Position numbers and translations under genes: made by a program. The notes below the pieces were generated by a model. That model was not told the origin of the DNA and did not search any database. It saw only the letters and a program-made list of their open reading frames with translations. 64,000 nt of DNA from Elysia chlorotica. Lineage: Eukaryota; Mollusca; Gastropoda; Plakobranchidae. The stretch lies in NCBI GenBank assembly GCA_003991915.1, contig RQTK01001030.1, positions 1 through 64,000 on the forward strand, in the 5' to 3' direction. Shown here piece after piece: positions 39,076-50,987 of this stretch (the first letter of the stretch is position 1; every line of letters begins with the position of its first letter).

Positions 39076-39326
39076 CGCAAGCAGAGATATAGAGCGATAA
39101 TGACGTAGTAACTAAGAGACGTCGAAGAAAATCATAAGCCAAGGCCACGAAAACATCCATTTGAGTGGATGTATCAATGTGGACTTTGGTAACGAGACAT
39201 ACTTTTTTAAGAACTCAGAGACTCTCGTGAGAGGGAAATACAGGTAAGTTCAGCACTCTCAAGACAAAATAGTTTATTTATCCGTTTCTCTTTATCATTG
39301 TCCCAGATAGACCCTCTCTTTCTCTT

Positions 39327-39327
<1 letters not shown>

Positions 39328-39380
<53 letters not shown>
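39328..39380. repeat. (CT)n microsatellite
   Basis: Pure CT run of about 48 bases. Confidence 0.97.
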
Positions 39381-39384
<4 letters not shown>

Positions 39385-40270
39385 TCCTCCACCATAATTC
39401 TCTCTTTCACGGCGTAACTCTCTTTCGCTATCTATAATTAAAAATTTATTTTTTAATAACATTCCTTTTTCTTTCTCTCTCGCTGTTTATTTCTTTAACA
39501 CAACGCTGGGATTCCCCACTCCCTATTACGTTTGTTCACATATTTGCATATTTCGCAACCAATAGAGTTTTAAAACTCAGGAAATCATGACGAAAATAGC
39601 CCACGTCGGTTTTTCCGTTTGTTTTCTGGTTTTCTTTAATCTTTTTTGAAAGTACCAACACCTTCAACGATCAGCGCTTCAAAGCTAAGCTCACAATAAC
39701 AATAAAATAAATAATCGTCTATAGATCTAATTGTTCCCAGTTGGGCAGAGTGCTGTGAGCAAATGTCTGATTTGGAAGAGTAATAGGTAGGGATGTTCAT
39801 AGGGTCACTCAGGGCAAGAGAAAATGACCAAGACACACCAGGAATTTACACTAGTTCCGTTTGGCAGTAGGCGAAACATTGCCTGGAATTCCCATTTTCC
39901 TCAGGCTGTTCTTTTTTTTTTTTACATTCAGATATTGTCTTTATTGTTATTTGTTTCTTTTAGTTCTTTTAGAACATTATGAAAGCGGAGGTGAGATAAG
40001 AAAACAGTCATGTAAGTGAGAAAAAGATATAAAGATAGACTTGTGGTGAGGTTATTAAGATGGAGGACTCGACAACCGTGACAGGGGAATGAGAAAGGAT
40101 AGAGAGAGTAGACAGGAAGAAGGAAAGAAGGGTATAAGCTTGAGTCGTACAGATGTATAAATAAAAGAAAAAGAAAAGAGAGGAGAGTGAAAAATACAGA
40201 GAGACAGACATTCAAAGATACAGACGATGCAGTCACGTATATAAAGAGAGACGCAGAGTCATACTCAGAT

Positions 40271-40272
<2 letters not shown>

Positions 40273-40321
<49 letters not shown>

Positions 40322-40341
40322 GAAAGACAGACAGACAGACA
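40273..40341. repeat. (GA)n with (GACA)n
   Basis: GA tract followed by a few GACA units. Confidence 0.95.
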
Positions 40342-40440
40342 TACCATATGCAGGGAGACAATTAAAAACAAATAGAGGCTTGAGTAGAATGTGGGGTTGA
40401 ATGATTGCAGTACAAAGACATATCAAAAGAAAACAGATTG

Positions 40441-40500
40441 ATAATTAATAACACTTGTTGAGCGTTTAAATCTACATAAAATGGCAAAGCGCTTTACGTC
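40441..40500. repeat. Dispersed repeat fragment with AGCG...GCGCTTTAC ends
   Basis: Reads AACACTTGTTGAGCGTTTAA and then GGCAAAGCGCTTTACG. A similar arrangement (TTAGCGCAACACCC ... GTGCGCTTTACAAAG) occurs near 62205-62255. It is likely a fragment of a dispersed invertebrate repeat; the family is not identified. Confidence 0.4.
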
Positions 40501-40632
40501 AGATCATGAGTATATTCTTACAGATGAAATGCTTTATGGCGACTGCGTTTTTTACCCATTGGTTTGGTTAGAGTCGGCATAATGTAAGCGGCTCAGATCC
40601 CGAGTGCCCCGCCCGTAGGTCTTGACCGCTAT

Positions 40633-41110
40633 GTTGCCTAAATGCTGGAGAAATCAACCTTACCACTATACTGCCTAGATGCTGAGGAAATCAACCTTAC
40701 CGCTATACTGGCTACAAAAAATCAACCTTACCGCTATACTGCCTAGATGCTGGGGAAATCAACCTTACCGCTACACTGCCTAGATGCTGACGAAATCAAC
40801 CTTACCGCTATACTGGCTAAATGCTGGAGAAATCAACCTTACCACTATACTGCCTAGATGCTGACGAAATCAACTTTACTGCTATACTGCCTAAATGCTG
40901 ACGAAATCAACTTTACTGCTATACTGCCTATATTCTGGGGAAATCAACCTTACCGCTACACTGCCTAGATCATCAGTAGATGCTGACAAAATCAATCTTA
41001 CCGCTACACTGCCTAGATGCTAACGAAATAAATCTTACCGCTAAACTGCCAAGATGGGAGAGAAATCAACCTTACCGCTATACTGCCTAGATGCTGGAGA
41101 AATTAACCTT
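40633..41110. repeat. 37-bp minisatellite, about 12.5 copies
   Basis: The consensus unit is TGCCTAGATGCTGRGGAAAT followed by CAACCTTACCGCTATAC. Most copies are exactly 37 bp. One copy is shortened (near 40705) and one is expanded by about 11 bp (near 40965, with a CATCAGTAGAT insertion). The most variable positions are the two bases after GCTG and the C/T in the CTTACC core. There is no spacer between units and no coding frame is preserved. Confidence 0.96.
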
Positions 41111-42830
41111 TCACTACCCATGGTTTTTAATGAATACATGGACTTTGATTGCACTTTTCCCTTAAAATCCGGAACAATTTGTTTTTACAGAGCACCCGAC
41201 GGTATGACATCTGCAGGCGTTCGGTAGTATATGTTGACACACAAAATTGAATATCGCAACATAAAAACAAACAAACAAACAAACAAAACTAAATTAAACT
41301 AAACAAAAAATGTTTTATTCTAGTCCAACAGAAAAACTTATTTTAAAGTCTTAAGTTGGCTTACCTTATACACTTAACAGTCGCACAACTTGAATTTGAA
41401 ATGTACCTTTTTATATTATAATCTTTCTTCTAAACCAAGAAGAATTTCGCGTAGGGATCAGAGAGGTTTCATATTTATTACTTGATCAGATTCTTGCACA
41501 GGCCAATCACGCCAGGTACTCAAGCAAACCCTTGGGGCTTTCATAAGGAACGGATTGCATCTTCATTTGTACCATGCATAGGAAAAGTTACACGAAGCTA
41601 AGAAACGCCTTATAGGGCATTGGAATGCTTTCTGGAAGCAACAATAGAGCAGAGATATGGTAAACAAATCAAGGGTTAAATTAATCTTCACACACAAAAA
41701 AAAGGAAATTCTATCAGAACATTTGCCTGCTTTTTCTCAATTTATGGAACTGCAACACAACATTTTAGTTCCAGATTTTAAATAATAATTTATTGGGATA
41801 CTTATGAAATCAAAACTGATTTTTACGAGACCTACATTGCTTCCTCTTGGTCAAAAAGCATTACCTTCAAATTAATAACTGAGGTATAAACTTCACCGTC
41901 AAACACGGTAGAACTGATATCCATATGCTTTTTATTTAGCGGATATTCGTTCTTTTCATAACACTAGCAATCATGTAGCCTATGATTTGACATGTTTTTA
42001 TCTTGGATAGTGGATGATAGACCAACCCCATCATTGCTCCACTTGGTCAGGAGATGGGGAAATGTCTTTCCGAAGGACTTAACATCTTATCTAAGCCCAG
42101 ATGTTTACCTGCCGCCGGGGAAATCATTCGTTAAGATGGGCAATAGGAATCCAGTGGATAATTTAAAAATGTTCTTTTTCTCCTCTAAAAACAAAAAGTA
42201 ACAAATCAGGCCGTTTACTTGCGATACAGATCTAGGTATCTATAATTTGATTAAGAATGAAAGAAAGCAAAACAGTATATTCATTAACAAAACAAAATAA
42301 GTATAAGCTATCATTAAATGTTTTACAAAAAATTGACTCAGTGTTTCGTCAAATTTACTGGATGGGTCACTAGCAGTTAAAAAAAATGACAAAGCCACCA
42401 AAGTAGACAGAATTTGCAGTACCCCAGCCATTTATTCTACTTGGAAACAAAAAGTATCAGATCTTTGATTTTTTTATGAGTTATCCAAAAATATATTAAT
42501 AACCTTAGAATAGTGTGAAAACGGTTGAAACAATTCAAAGTGTTGTGTGTATGCTGAATAAAAAAAACTCTAAAAACTTATCGGGACGCGCCTTAGCCAT
42601 TTTCGTTTTTTCTCCTATGAGAGAAAGAAAATAATATTCAAACTTACTCTTCGGTGGTCAAATACAGTACTTTTGCGTGCCATGATTATCACAAAATTTA
42701 AACTATTTCACTAAAACGTACAATCGCTTCAAGGTGTAATAAATGCAGATTTTTGTACTACAAGAAGCAGGTTGGTTGCTTCATCAGCAAGGGTGATTAA
42801 TCTTTAATTGCAATAATTAAATTTTGTTGG

Positions 42831-43221
42831 GTCTCAGCCAAGGCTTCCAAAAATAGAAGGCCAAGTCACCGAAATATTCATAAACTTGCAGCAAGAATCA
42901 AAGTGAGCTATATTTTGAACATCTTCGCATCGCGCTGCTCAACTTGTATCAAGCAACAATAGAGGGACACAATATAAAATGACCGATCATTTATGATTTT
43001 TTTAAAAATAACCCAAAATAGTGCGCACATAGATAGGACAGTTTACATTTTTGCAGTGTAGGCTGATCGTGTGGGCTGAAAAATACTCTCTAAGTATCTG
43101 TCCTATCTATGCTTAGAATTAAAAGAAATAAAATCACTTTTACCCTTGGTACGCAAAAAATCGTTTCACTTATTTTAATTCGGTGACTTGGCCTTCTATT
43201 TTTGGACGCCTTGGTCTCAGC
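42831..43221. mobile_element. Nonautonomous hAT-type MITE with 8-bp target-site duplication
   Basis: Terminal inverted repeats of 33 bp (42839-42871 and 43181-43213) differ at one base and share CCAAAAATAGAAGGCCAAG. They are flanked by a perfect 8-bp direct repeat GTCTCAGC (42831-42838 and 43214-43221). The termini begin CAAGG, fitting the YARNG end rule of hAT transposons, and 8 bp is the usual hAT target-site duplication. The 375-bp body has no ORF, so it would need a transposase in trans. A second perfect 14-bp inverted repeat, CATAGATAGGACAG and its complement, lies inside at 43028-43041 and 43098-43111. The high similarity of the ends suggests recent or constrained insertion. Confidence 0.85.
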
Positions 43222-44051
43222 TGAAACGAACTAAATGGAAACTTTTTTTCGATCTAAATTTAACCCACAGAGTATTTTGCTTCTTAATAAATATGGCCGA
43301 CACGTTTGTAGATATTGTGCGTGGTAAACGATTATTTATTGCAAGAAATTAAAACTATAAAATATAATTCTCAGAATTGACATATACGTTTAATTAGGTA
43401 ACATAAGGTATCACAATACAAACCCATCACGAACGTTACTTAACATTATAATAATTATCAAATACACATGCCATTAGAAGATAATCATGTCCAACTGCCA
43501 TGCATTGAGATCACGCATTGAAAAACAAATACATGTGAAATTCACACAAAATTGACGTAGAAGGCTTATGTAGATATAGACAATTTCTGTAACTTGAAAT
43601 TGCAGTAGGCCCAAGACCCTCTGTTAAGAGGTTTTACAATTTCAAAGTATGCTTCTGAGATTCATGGTTTCGCTGTTATAATTTATAAAGCTTATACAAT
43701 ACCTTTAGCAGTTTACTTCACACATTTTATTTTCTAAATAAAGCAATGATAGTAGCAATCGATACTGTAATATATTTAAAGAGATTTCAATCATTAAGGA
43801 AGTTTTCATCATAATAAGTATGTATGGAAGGAGTAAATTTAACTGAAAAACTTACCGGCGCTCTCTGAACACAACTTGGGCTGGGAAGAAAGTAAGAGTG
43901 AATTCCTCTCAAAACTTTCTGGCCTGAGTATGCAGTTCTGGTTTTGGAGTGAGGACCCAGTCACGGGAAGTTCCACAACAGTTCAGGTAAGTTGAGAAGA
44001 TAGGCAGGTGAGAGGGGGGGGGGTGGTTCTCGGTCGGTGCTGATTAGATGG

Positions 44052-44294
44052 NNNNNNNNNNNNNNNNNNNNNNNNNNNNNNNNNNNNNNNNNNNNNNNNN
44101 NNNNNNNNNNNNNNNNNNNNNNNNNNNNNNNNNNNNNNNNNNNNNNNNNNNNNNNNNNNNNNNNNNNNNNNNNNNNNNNNNNNNNNNNNNNNNNNNNNNN
44201 NNNNNNNNNNNNNNNNNNNNNNNNNNNNNNNNNNNNNNNNNNNNNNNNNNNNNNNNNNNNNNNNNNNNNNNNNNNNNNNNNNNNNNNNNNNNNN
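44052..44294. other. Assembly gap (243 N)
   Basis: Run of N. The left flank contains a short G run. Confidence 1.
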
Positions 44295-44644
44295 AGCAGC
44301 GGAACCAGTGGCGGTATTCGCTGAAGATGCGATTATCATTAACTTCGAAAACGCGCCTCTACATGGATCTCACTTAAAACCTGTGCTATGAAAATGAGTG
44401 CGCATTTCTTATTGTTGTGTAGTAATCGTCTGCGAGTAAAGAAATTTCATCGGTTGATAGTGATTCCACCCGTTTCCTAAAAGGTATCGCCCCACTAAAA
44501 TAAAATGCGATTAAATTGATCTTTTTTAAACACATTAAATTTCTTCAATTTTACCACAAATCTAAAGGACCAATTTCAATTTCAATGATCGTTTACAAAA
44601 TGACAAACAAACTAACGCTGCTTTTTTATTTACCGCATGCTGCC

Positions 44645-44765
44645 CTCACCTATAAAGGTTTGGAGTTCGTACTACGAGAGGCGGTTGTAGAGAGGGGAGA
44701 GGAGGGGAGAGTGTGTTCGTGTCAGGCCGAGAGTAGGCGTGAAGCGGAGGAAGAACAGTAAATCT
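44645..44765 (+). promoter_or_regulatory. Possible TATA promoter, plus strand
   Basis: TATAAAG at 44651-44657 is followed about 30 bases later by a purine-rich, comparatively CpG-bearing stretch (GTTCGTGTCAGGCCGAGAG and AGGCGTGAAGCGGAGG). This contrasts with the AT-rich surroundings. It could be the start of a plus-strand transcript leading towards the candidate exon at 57029. There is no direct evidence of transcription; a TATA match of this kind is common by chance. Confidence 0.18.
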
Positions 44766-45323
44766 TGATCAACACAAATCCTTTTTTGTTTTCTGTCTTT
44801 TTTTTTGCACTGAGCTGTGAACGCGGATGCAGCCATGGCACGGAGGTGGTGAAACGGCGAACATAGAAATTTCGAGAGTGAGAGTGGGGGAGATAGGGGT
44901 TTAAAACGTAGGGAGATCCTTCACAGAGCGCTTGGGGTGGTGAAACATTGTCTTCGCGGAGCGCGCGCTGTACGTTAGAGAAGTACACCAGTAGCAAGGT
45001 CAAGGTCCTTTGGAAGAGATGATGACATTGGATTCACACCTCACACCGAAGATGTCACGGTATAGGCAGAAAAAGAGGTTTTATGGAGTACGCTAGGCAT
45101 TACATTGTTTTACTTAAGGGAGATATGATTTTGCTCAAGTTTTATACCTAGATTTATTAATTGAATTTATAAAAGTTAAAATAATCATTGTAATAATGAC
45201 TTGTGTCTGATAAAAAAAAAAATAGAGTATGGAAAGTACCATATTCTTAGTTCCATAAATATTATATATACAAGCCCCATTGTACCAAAACAGTTTTGAA
45301 TTCAGTGCACGTTATAACAGCAG

Positions 45324-45475
45324 TTACAGCAACAACAACAACAACAACAACAAAAACATTAACAACAACCGCAACAATAACAACAACAACAACAACAACA
45401 ACAAAACTAACAACAACAACAACAACAACAGCAGCAGCAACAACAACAACAACAACAACAACTACAACAACTAAA
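45324..45475. repeat. (AAC)n microsatellite
   Basis: Interrupted trinucleotide array of about 150 bp with AGC variants near 45430. Confidence 0.97.
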
Positions 45476-46040
45476 AAGATAAAGCAGCAAGAAAAAGTAA
45501 TAGTTTTTCTCTGATCCAAAACTCCTGTAGTTAAATGTGTTTTAGGGTCCAAAAACATGTACAAATGGGATTGCAGAAGGCAATGGGATCCAAATAATTA
45601 TCATTTTTTTCAAACTGTATAAAATAAACTTTAATTAAAAAAATGACAACAAAGAACTACCGTAAAAAGACAACAACAGAAAAAGTATTGAAAATATAGC
45701 TCATGATATTAATTATCTCTATGCCTAGCTAGAGACCAAAATTTAACTCTGTTTAACTTTTTTTAGGTACCAAACCGCTTTTTTTTCAAGCTCAAATTAT
45801 TTTTATTTGAAGAAAAAAATGAAAGTATAGTTAAAAGTCTTGTAAAATTATGTATTAATTTTTACTGACAACAAAGTAAGAGTATTATCTTCTTTGGCGT
45901 GATATGAACAGTTTTCATATGAATATAAAACTTAATAAAAAAAAGTTTTTCAAATAATCAGTGGCACTGTGATTTCAATCACTTGGAAAAGAACACAAAG
46001 TCGCCACAAAAGCCAGTGAAAACTACAGAAGGCAGGCAAT

Positions 46041-46063
46041 AAAAAAAAAAGGGGGGGGGGGGG
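46041..46063. repeat. A10 then G13 homopolymers
   Basis: Ten A followed directly by thirteen G. Length is error-prone in sequencing. Confidence 0.95.
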
Positions 46064-46680
46064 AATATTCATAGAAACAGACAGACTATCACGGAGTCAA
46101 TATAACCTGCGATGCTTAAAAAGAAACTTGCGTGGGTTAAGGAAGAAAAAAAGTCTGACTGTTACGTATGAAGTGCATAATGTTGAGAAAGCGTTCAGAG
46201 AGAGAGGAAGGATGTGTAGGTACACTGCTGACGCTGCGTTTGGAAAAGTACATTTGACTAGACAAAGTTTGCCAGCTTAAAATGGTTTCGTGGAATAAAG
46301 AGGTGAGGAGAAACAGAGTAATATGACTAGAAAGCTCACTGGGTGAAATGTGTAGCGGAAAAGAACCATCAATGCAATCTTACGAAAGAAAAACATGATA
46401 TACTATTAGAGAGAGTATAGACATACCCAGTCTCACCTCTATTCAGTTCACAACTTCAGAGAGGAAAATAATTATATTAGACACAGAGAGGGAGGTTAGA
46501 AAAACGCAGTATCGTCTCTATATCATAGGAGACGAAAAATACATTAGAGGACCACTTCAACTTATCACAAAAATGTATTACCTAGCTGTGAAATCTTTTG
46601 CAAGCGCTGAGAGGCAAGCGCGCTTTCGCTTTCAGAGAGAACTCTGTGATATAGTACTCTGTTGTTGAGAATAATTGCGG

Positions 46681-46937
46681 GTTGAGTTGAGTTCAATTGG
46701 TTTATTGTCATACATCAGCACTATATATTCTATATTGTAGACGGGCCCCAAGACTGACGTCTGACAATTTTATGTGCGGTCACACACGAGACATGGCTGG
46801 AATGCCATGACTCTTTTCTCACCCAGTCAAATTAAACTGACACCGACCAACCAGTAGGGAGCGAAATCACCAGGACTCGAACCCGGTCCTTTTGCGTCGG
46901 AAGCAGATGTTCTACCCCAGAGCCACCTGGCCCCCCC
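46681..46937 (-). mobile_element. tRNA-headed SINE, near full length
   Basis: Minus-strand copy with the head at the right. The rc of the tRNA-like part gives GGGGTAGAACATCTGCTTCC and GGACCGGGTTCGAGTCC, closely resembling the D-arm to T-arm of an elongator tRNA, with the B box at 46883-46873. The body contains the rc of AGTCAAATTAAACTGACACC. The 3' end reads, on the plus strand, GTTGAGTTGAGTTCAATTGG, which is the rc of the TCAAC-type tail also seen at 53030. Copies elsewhere share all three blocks in the same order. Confidence 0.85.
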
Positions 46938-47197
46938 TGATTGCGAGTAAATCAATCCCTCGCGGTAGGATGAAACAGCAAGGACGAGGCACCCTCACAC
47001 AGCACCTGGGGAAGTTTGTGATGAAATAAATTCTGAGACCATCCCTCCAGGTGACTAATGTGCCTAATGATTAGGACAAGAAAGCGTGGAAAAAATTATT
47101 ATTATTAAAAAACAACCGGAGAAACAAAAAAGTAAAGTGGTGTTATTAAAGACCAATCAGTTGATCAATCTAAGCAAATTGTAGGCAGTATTGACAG

Positions 47198-47345
47198 ACA
47201 CAGAAAAAGAGAGTGAGAGAGTGTGAGAGAGAGCGAGACAGACAGAGAGAGAGACAGACAGACAGAGACAGAGAGATAGATAGAGAAAGAGACAGAGAGA
47301 GAGAGAGAGAGAGAGAAATAGGAGTAAGAGAGAGAGATTAAGAGA
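47198..47345. repeat. GA/GACA-rich tract
   Basis: Interrupted GA with GACA and GATA variants. Confidence 0.95.
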
Positions 47346-47485
47346 TGGAGAGAGAGAAGGGGATGATGAAACCGATATTCAATGATGCCAAAGCAGCTTT
47401 TAAAATTCAACAGACCAATGATTATGTGGCCTGGATGGAAATGTGCAGTTTGATAATGCGAGGATTAATTAATCAAAGCAAGAGA

Positions 47486-47486
<1 letters not shown>

Positions 47487-47523
<37 letters not shown>

Positions 47524-47557
47524 CTCTCTATCTCTCTTTTTCTCTCTCTCTCTCTGC
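47487..47557. repeat. (CT)n microsatellite
   Basis: CT run with a few interruptions. Confidence 0.95.
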
Positions 47558-47745
47558 CGGTATTACGCCTCTTAGATCCACAGCTCTCAGATTTTGTAGG
47601 TAGGCAACTCCATAAGAAAGAAAAAAGCTTAGGGAGGCTACTTGAATCAAGAGCCGCCAATAAAAGAGAAGAGAAAAGAGTAAAAAAGAGGTGTGTAGGA
47701 AGCAACAAGAAATGAGACAGACACATAGATAGAAAGACGAAACAA

Positions 47746-47824
47746 ATAAACAGACAGACAGACAGACAGACAGACTGACAGACGTACAGACAGACATACA
47801 TACAGCAGACAGACAGACAGAGAC
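47746..47824. repeat. (GACA)n microsatellite
   Basis: Interrupted tetranucleotide array. Confidence 0.95.
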
Positions 47825-48095
47825 AGAAAAATATGAAATAAGAAGGGTATTGACTGCATTTTTAAGACTCTCATTACTGACTTCTTTGTTGTTTTTGTAT
47901 TATATCAACGCTTAGAACAGTTTGGAGAACGTGGGGCTTGTTTGATGCTTATGCTAAAACGTCCTCCATAAATCACTCACTATTAGAGTTGACACCTTGC
48001 CATGTTTTCCACCTTTTTAGTTCCTCTTCGGGTTTTATTTTTTGTCTTTAGATTGTCTGATGAACAGTCTTTCACATGAGAGTTTCTCTTCTCTT

Positions 48096-48096
<1 letters not shown>

Positions 48097-48141
<45 letters not shown>

Positions 48142-48210
48142 ACACACATATACACACTGTCTTTTCCCTGTCTTAACTCTCTTTCCCTCCCTCTCTCTCT
48201 CTTACTCTCT

Positions 48211-48244
<34 letters not shown>
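48097..48244. repeat. Two (CT)n tracts
   Basis: CT runs at about 48097-48143 and 48187-48244 separated by CA/CT-rich sequence. Confidence 0.95.
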
Positions 48245-48247
<3 letters not shown>

Positions 48248-48300
48248 GTTCTCAGTCTTTAAGAATTACTTAGATCTTCGCTACAGCTCACTTCTCTAAC

Positions 48301-48563
48301 ATTTAGTTCTACCTTTCGCAGAAATTGTACACCTCTTCTGACATACATTTTCCCTCCTTACCTCTCCTATTTACTGCCTTACCTGTATAAAAAAAAGAAC
48401 TAACACACAAGATGAATCTTACAATGTAGTTTATCTCCTCAAGATTCCCACAAAAGTACAGCGTATTTCACATCACCAATATTGTTCATAACCAGCTAAT
48501 TCAGTGGGTTAACAACTTCAACCCATGCTGTTTAATGGCACCATAAAACTTTTTGACAGAAGC
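48301..48563. repeat. Duplication V, copy A
   Basis: This segment, starting ATTTAGTTCTACCTTTCGCA and ending TTTTGACAGAAGC, recurs at 48710-48970 with about ten differences over 260 bp. Confidence 0.93.
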
Positions 48564-48569
48564 GATATC

Positions 48570-48660
48570 CAAATAGAGTTCAAGTCGTCAAGAAAAGGAA
48601 ATAAGAGTTACAGCTGTGATTCTTTCGCTACTGATAGAGGACCCAAGGATAAAGTGAGAA
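48570..48660. repeat. Left arm of an inverted repeat
   Basis: Contains AGAGTTCAAGTCGTCAAGAA and ACAGCTGTGATTCTTTCGCT. The reverse complement occurs at 48974-49099, interrupted there by about 35 extra bases. The arms are separated by duplication V copy B. Confidence 0.88.
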
Positions 48661-48709
48661 AAGGTGAGAGAGTAAAAACGGAAAAACAGAAAGAGAGAGA
48701 GAGAGAGAA

Positions 48710-48970
48710 ATTTAGTTCTACCTTTCGCAGAAATTGTACACCTCTTCTGACATACATTTTCCCTCCTTACCTCTCCTATTTACTGCCTTACCTGTATAAA
48801 AAAGAACTAACACACAAGATGAATCTTACAATGTAGTTTATCTCCGTAAGATTCCCACAAAAGTACAATGTATCTTACATCACCAATACTGTTCATAACC
48901 AACTAGTTCAGTAGGTTAACAAGTCCAAGTCATGCTGTTTAATGGCACCATAAAACTATTTGACAGAAGC
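48710..48970. repeat. Duplication V, copy B
   Basis: Direct copy of 48301-48563, preceded by a GA tract that separates it from the inverted-repeat arm. Confidence 0.93.
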
Positions 48971-48973
48971 TGA

Positions 48974-49099
48974 TCTCACTTTATCCTTGGGTCTCACAGA
49001 TTATTTTACACTCTCATCTCTTCTTCGTTCCTCTATCAATAGCGAAAGAATCGCAGCTGTAACTCTTATTTCCTTTTCTTGACGACTTGAACTCTATTT
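48974..49099. repeat. Right arm of the inverted repeat
   Basis: Inverted copy of 48570-48660, with CTTTATCCTTGGGT at the left end and GACGACTTGAACTCTATTT at the right. The same sequence AGAAAAGGTGAGAGAG follows both arms in direct orientation. Confidence 0.85.
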
Positions 49100-49129
49100 G
49101 AGAAAAGGTGAGAGAGAAAAAGCGGAAAA

Positions 49130-49211
49130 ACAGAAAGAGAGAGAGATAGATAGACAGATAGAGAGAGAGAGAAAGATTGAGAAAGACAGAACGAGACTGA
49201 AAGAGAGGAAG

Positions 49212-49255
<44 letters not shown>

Positions 49256-49256
49256 A
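49130..49256. repeat. GA-rich microsatellite
   Basis: Interrupted GA with GATA/GACA variants and a pure run at about 49217-49250. Confidence 0.95.
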
Positions 49257-49462
49257 GAAAATGACAGAAAGAGGGAGATGCTGAAAGAAACCAGAAGGAT
49301 CAGCTATTAAGGACACATCTTACCTTTCACAGAGCAAACAGAAAAAAAAGAATGAGATGAAGAAAAATCAATTGTGGCCCAAAGTAGATAGTAAAACATC
49401 GAAAGATTCCTCAACCTGTTTTCATCAATACTAAGCTCCGATATAAATGATGTGGGGATTAG

Positions 49463-49515
49463 GACAGGTAGCTTAACGGTAGAGCGAGTTGCGCTGCGAT
49501 TATTCCCAGCTGGGC
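49463..49515 (+). other. tRNA-like fragment
   Basis: GGTAGCTTAACGGTAGAGCG resembles the D-arm and A box of a tRNA (TRGYNNARNNG rule), followed by an anticodon-arm-like stretch. No B box (GGTTCGANNCC) follows at the right distance, so it is not a functional tRNA gene. It is more likely the remnant of another SINE head. Confidence 0.35.
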
Positions 49516-50987
49516 TGCCAATACTAAAAAAATGTTATTACCAGCCTGTTCTTTTTTATCTAATATTTAGAAAAAAATATTTCTTAGGGGCAGCATGACT
49601 ATGAACGGTTAGAAACATTAATCCCAGTCTACGTTTAAAGACATCCTTTTCCCTATGGTTATAATTATCTTTTGTGATGACACTGGACATCGAGGCAGTG
49701 AATAGTGAAAATCAGTATTCGCAGCCTGTTCGAGTGCTTGTATGTATGTGTGTGTGGGTGTGTATGTGTGGGTGATAAGAGCAAGTAGTAAGAAAATAAA
49801 TATTAATCATAAAACCAGTCTTTTTTTTCTTCAGTTTAGTTGTTTGCAACACCTGAAAATATTTCAAACCACATAATTTTGATAGAAAACGTGGACTGGC
49901 TTCATTGCGATTGGTTTGGCAAAATACATGCATAGAATAATATAAATAATTTTATTATTGGCAGCCCTGCTGGGACTAATCACTGTTTAAAACCTGACGT
50001 TCATCGGACATGTCCGCCGACCTGACCACCTTGTTCGCTGCTGCTGTTTGTCCTAGAACTCGTCGCTTTCTTATGAGTCTAGGGTTTCCTCTCTGAAGCT
50101 CTCTTCTATTTAGATCCGTAGTGAGTTTCAAAAATACGTTAAATTAGAAGAAAAACTCCTGTTTCACAGAAGGCAAATAACAGTACATGTACTAGTATAA
50201 ACAGAAAGAGAGTAATCTTTTAATTAAAAATAGTTAGTACATAATGTACACCTTTTAATACCACATTGCATTGACTAAATGGATAAACATTTCAACCTGT
50301 CGTTTAACTCATCTATCAATTTATTTATATATCTATCGTATTCTTCATGCCTTTTTCCACATATAAATCAGTCTATCTAGCAAGCTTTGTGACGTGTTTA
50401 CTATTTATCTCTTTCCCTCCATCCTTCTTGTCCCCTTTTCTGTGCTTGATTCCTTTCAATCTTAATTATCATTGCTTGTTGCTACCTGCGTTCCCTCTGT
50501 TACTACCTGATTAATCGGTACAGCGTTTTATTTCCACGAAGATTTCTGCATCAACCACGCTTTAAGTCAGCAATATTTACCGCAGAGTCTACTCTATATT
50601 TGTATTAACCCAAAGCTGTGAGAAAAGTAAGAAAAAGAAAACAAATAAGCAGTATGCATCTTTGGCAAGTGCAGTGTAAAACGATTTGGCAGGTAAGTAC
50701 ATCAACAAACAAAACCACAAAAGACACAAAGAAAGTAAAAAAATCTCTGCTTCACAGCACAATACACAAAATGTGCGCACATCATCAGATCGTTTGGCGA
50801 TATGAGGAGACAATCCTCAGGTATACCCAGTTTGTTTCGACTACACAATCAAGTTGTTGACGCCACACTGTGCCTGTGGGTCTCTCTTGTTTGTGTTAAG
50901 AACCCGAGTAGCTCTGTCTGTATCCAGCTCTCCCCTCTCGTTGTATGCATATCGTTTCCTTATAGAGCCAAGTCTCATGGGGATGAG

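Noticed and set aside
40633..41110. CRISPR-like array
   Set aside because: The 37-bp units abut directly without spacers, and the sequence is eukaryotic. It is a minisatellite.
42240..42431. 63-residue hydrophobic minus-strand ORF, and the 69-residue plus-strand ORF at 41992-42201
   Set aside because: Both are short, AT-driven and without recognised family, start context or splice partners.
46861..46935. Possible tRNA gene
   Set aside because: The tRNA-like sequence is the head of a SINE. It lacks a complete acceptor stem and continues into the SINE body.
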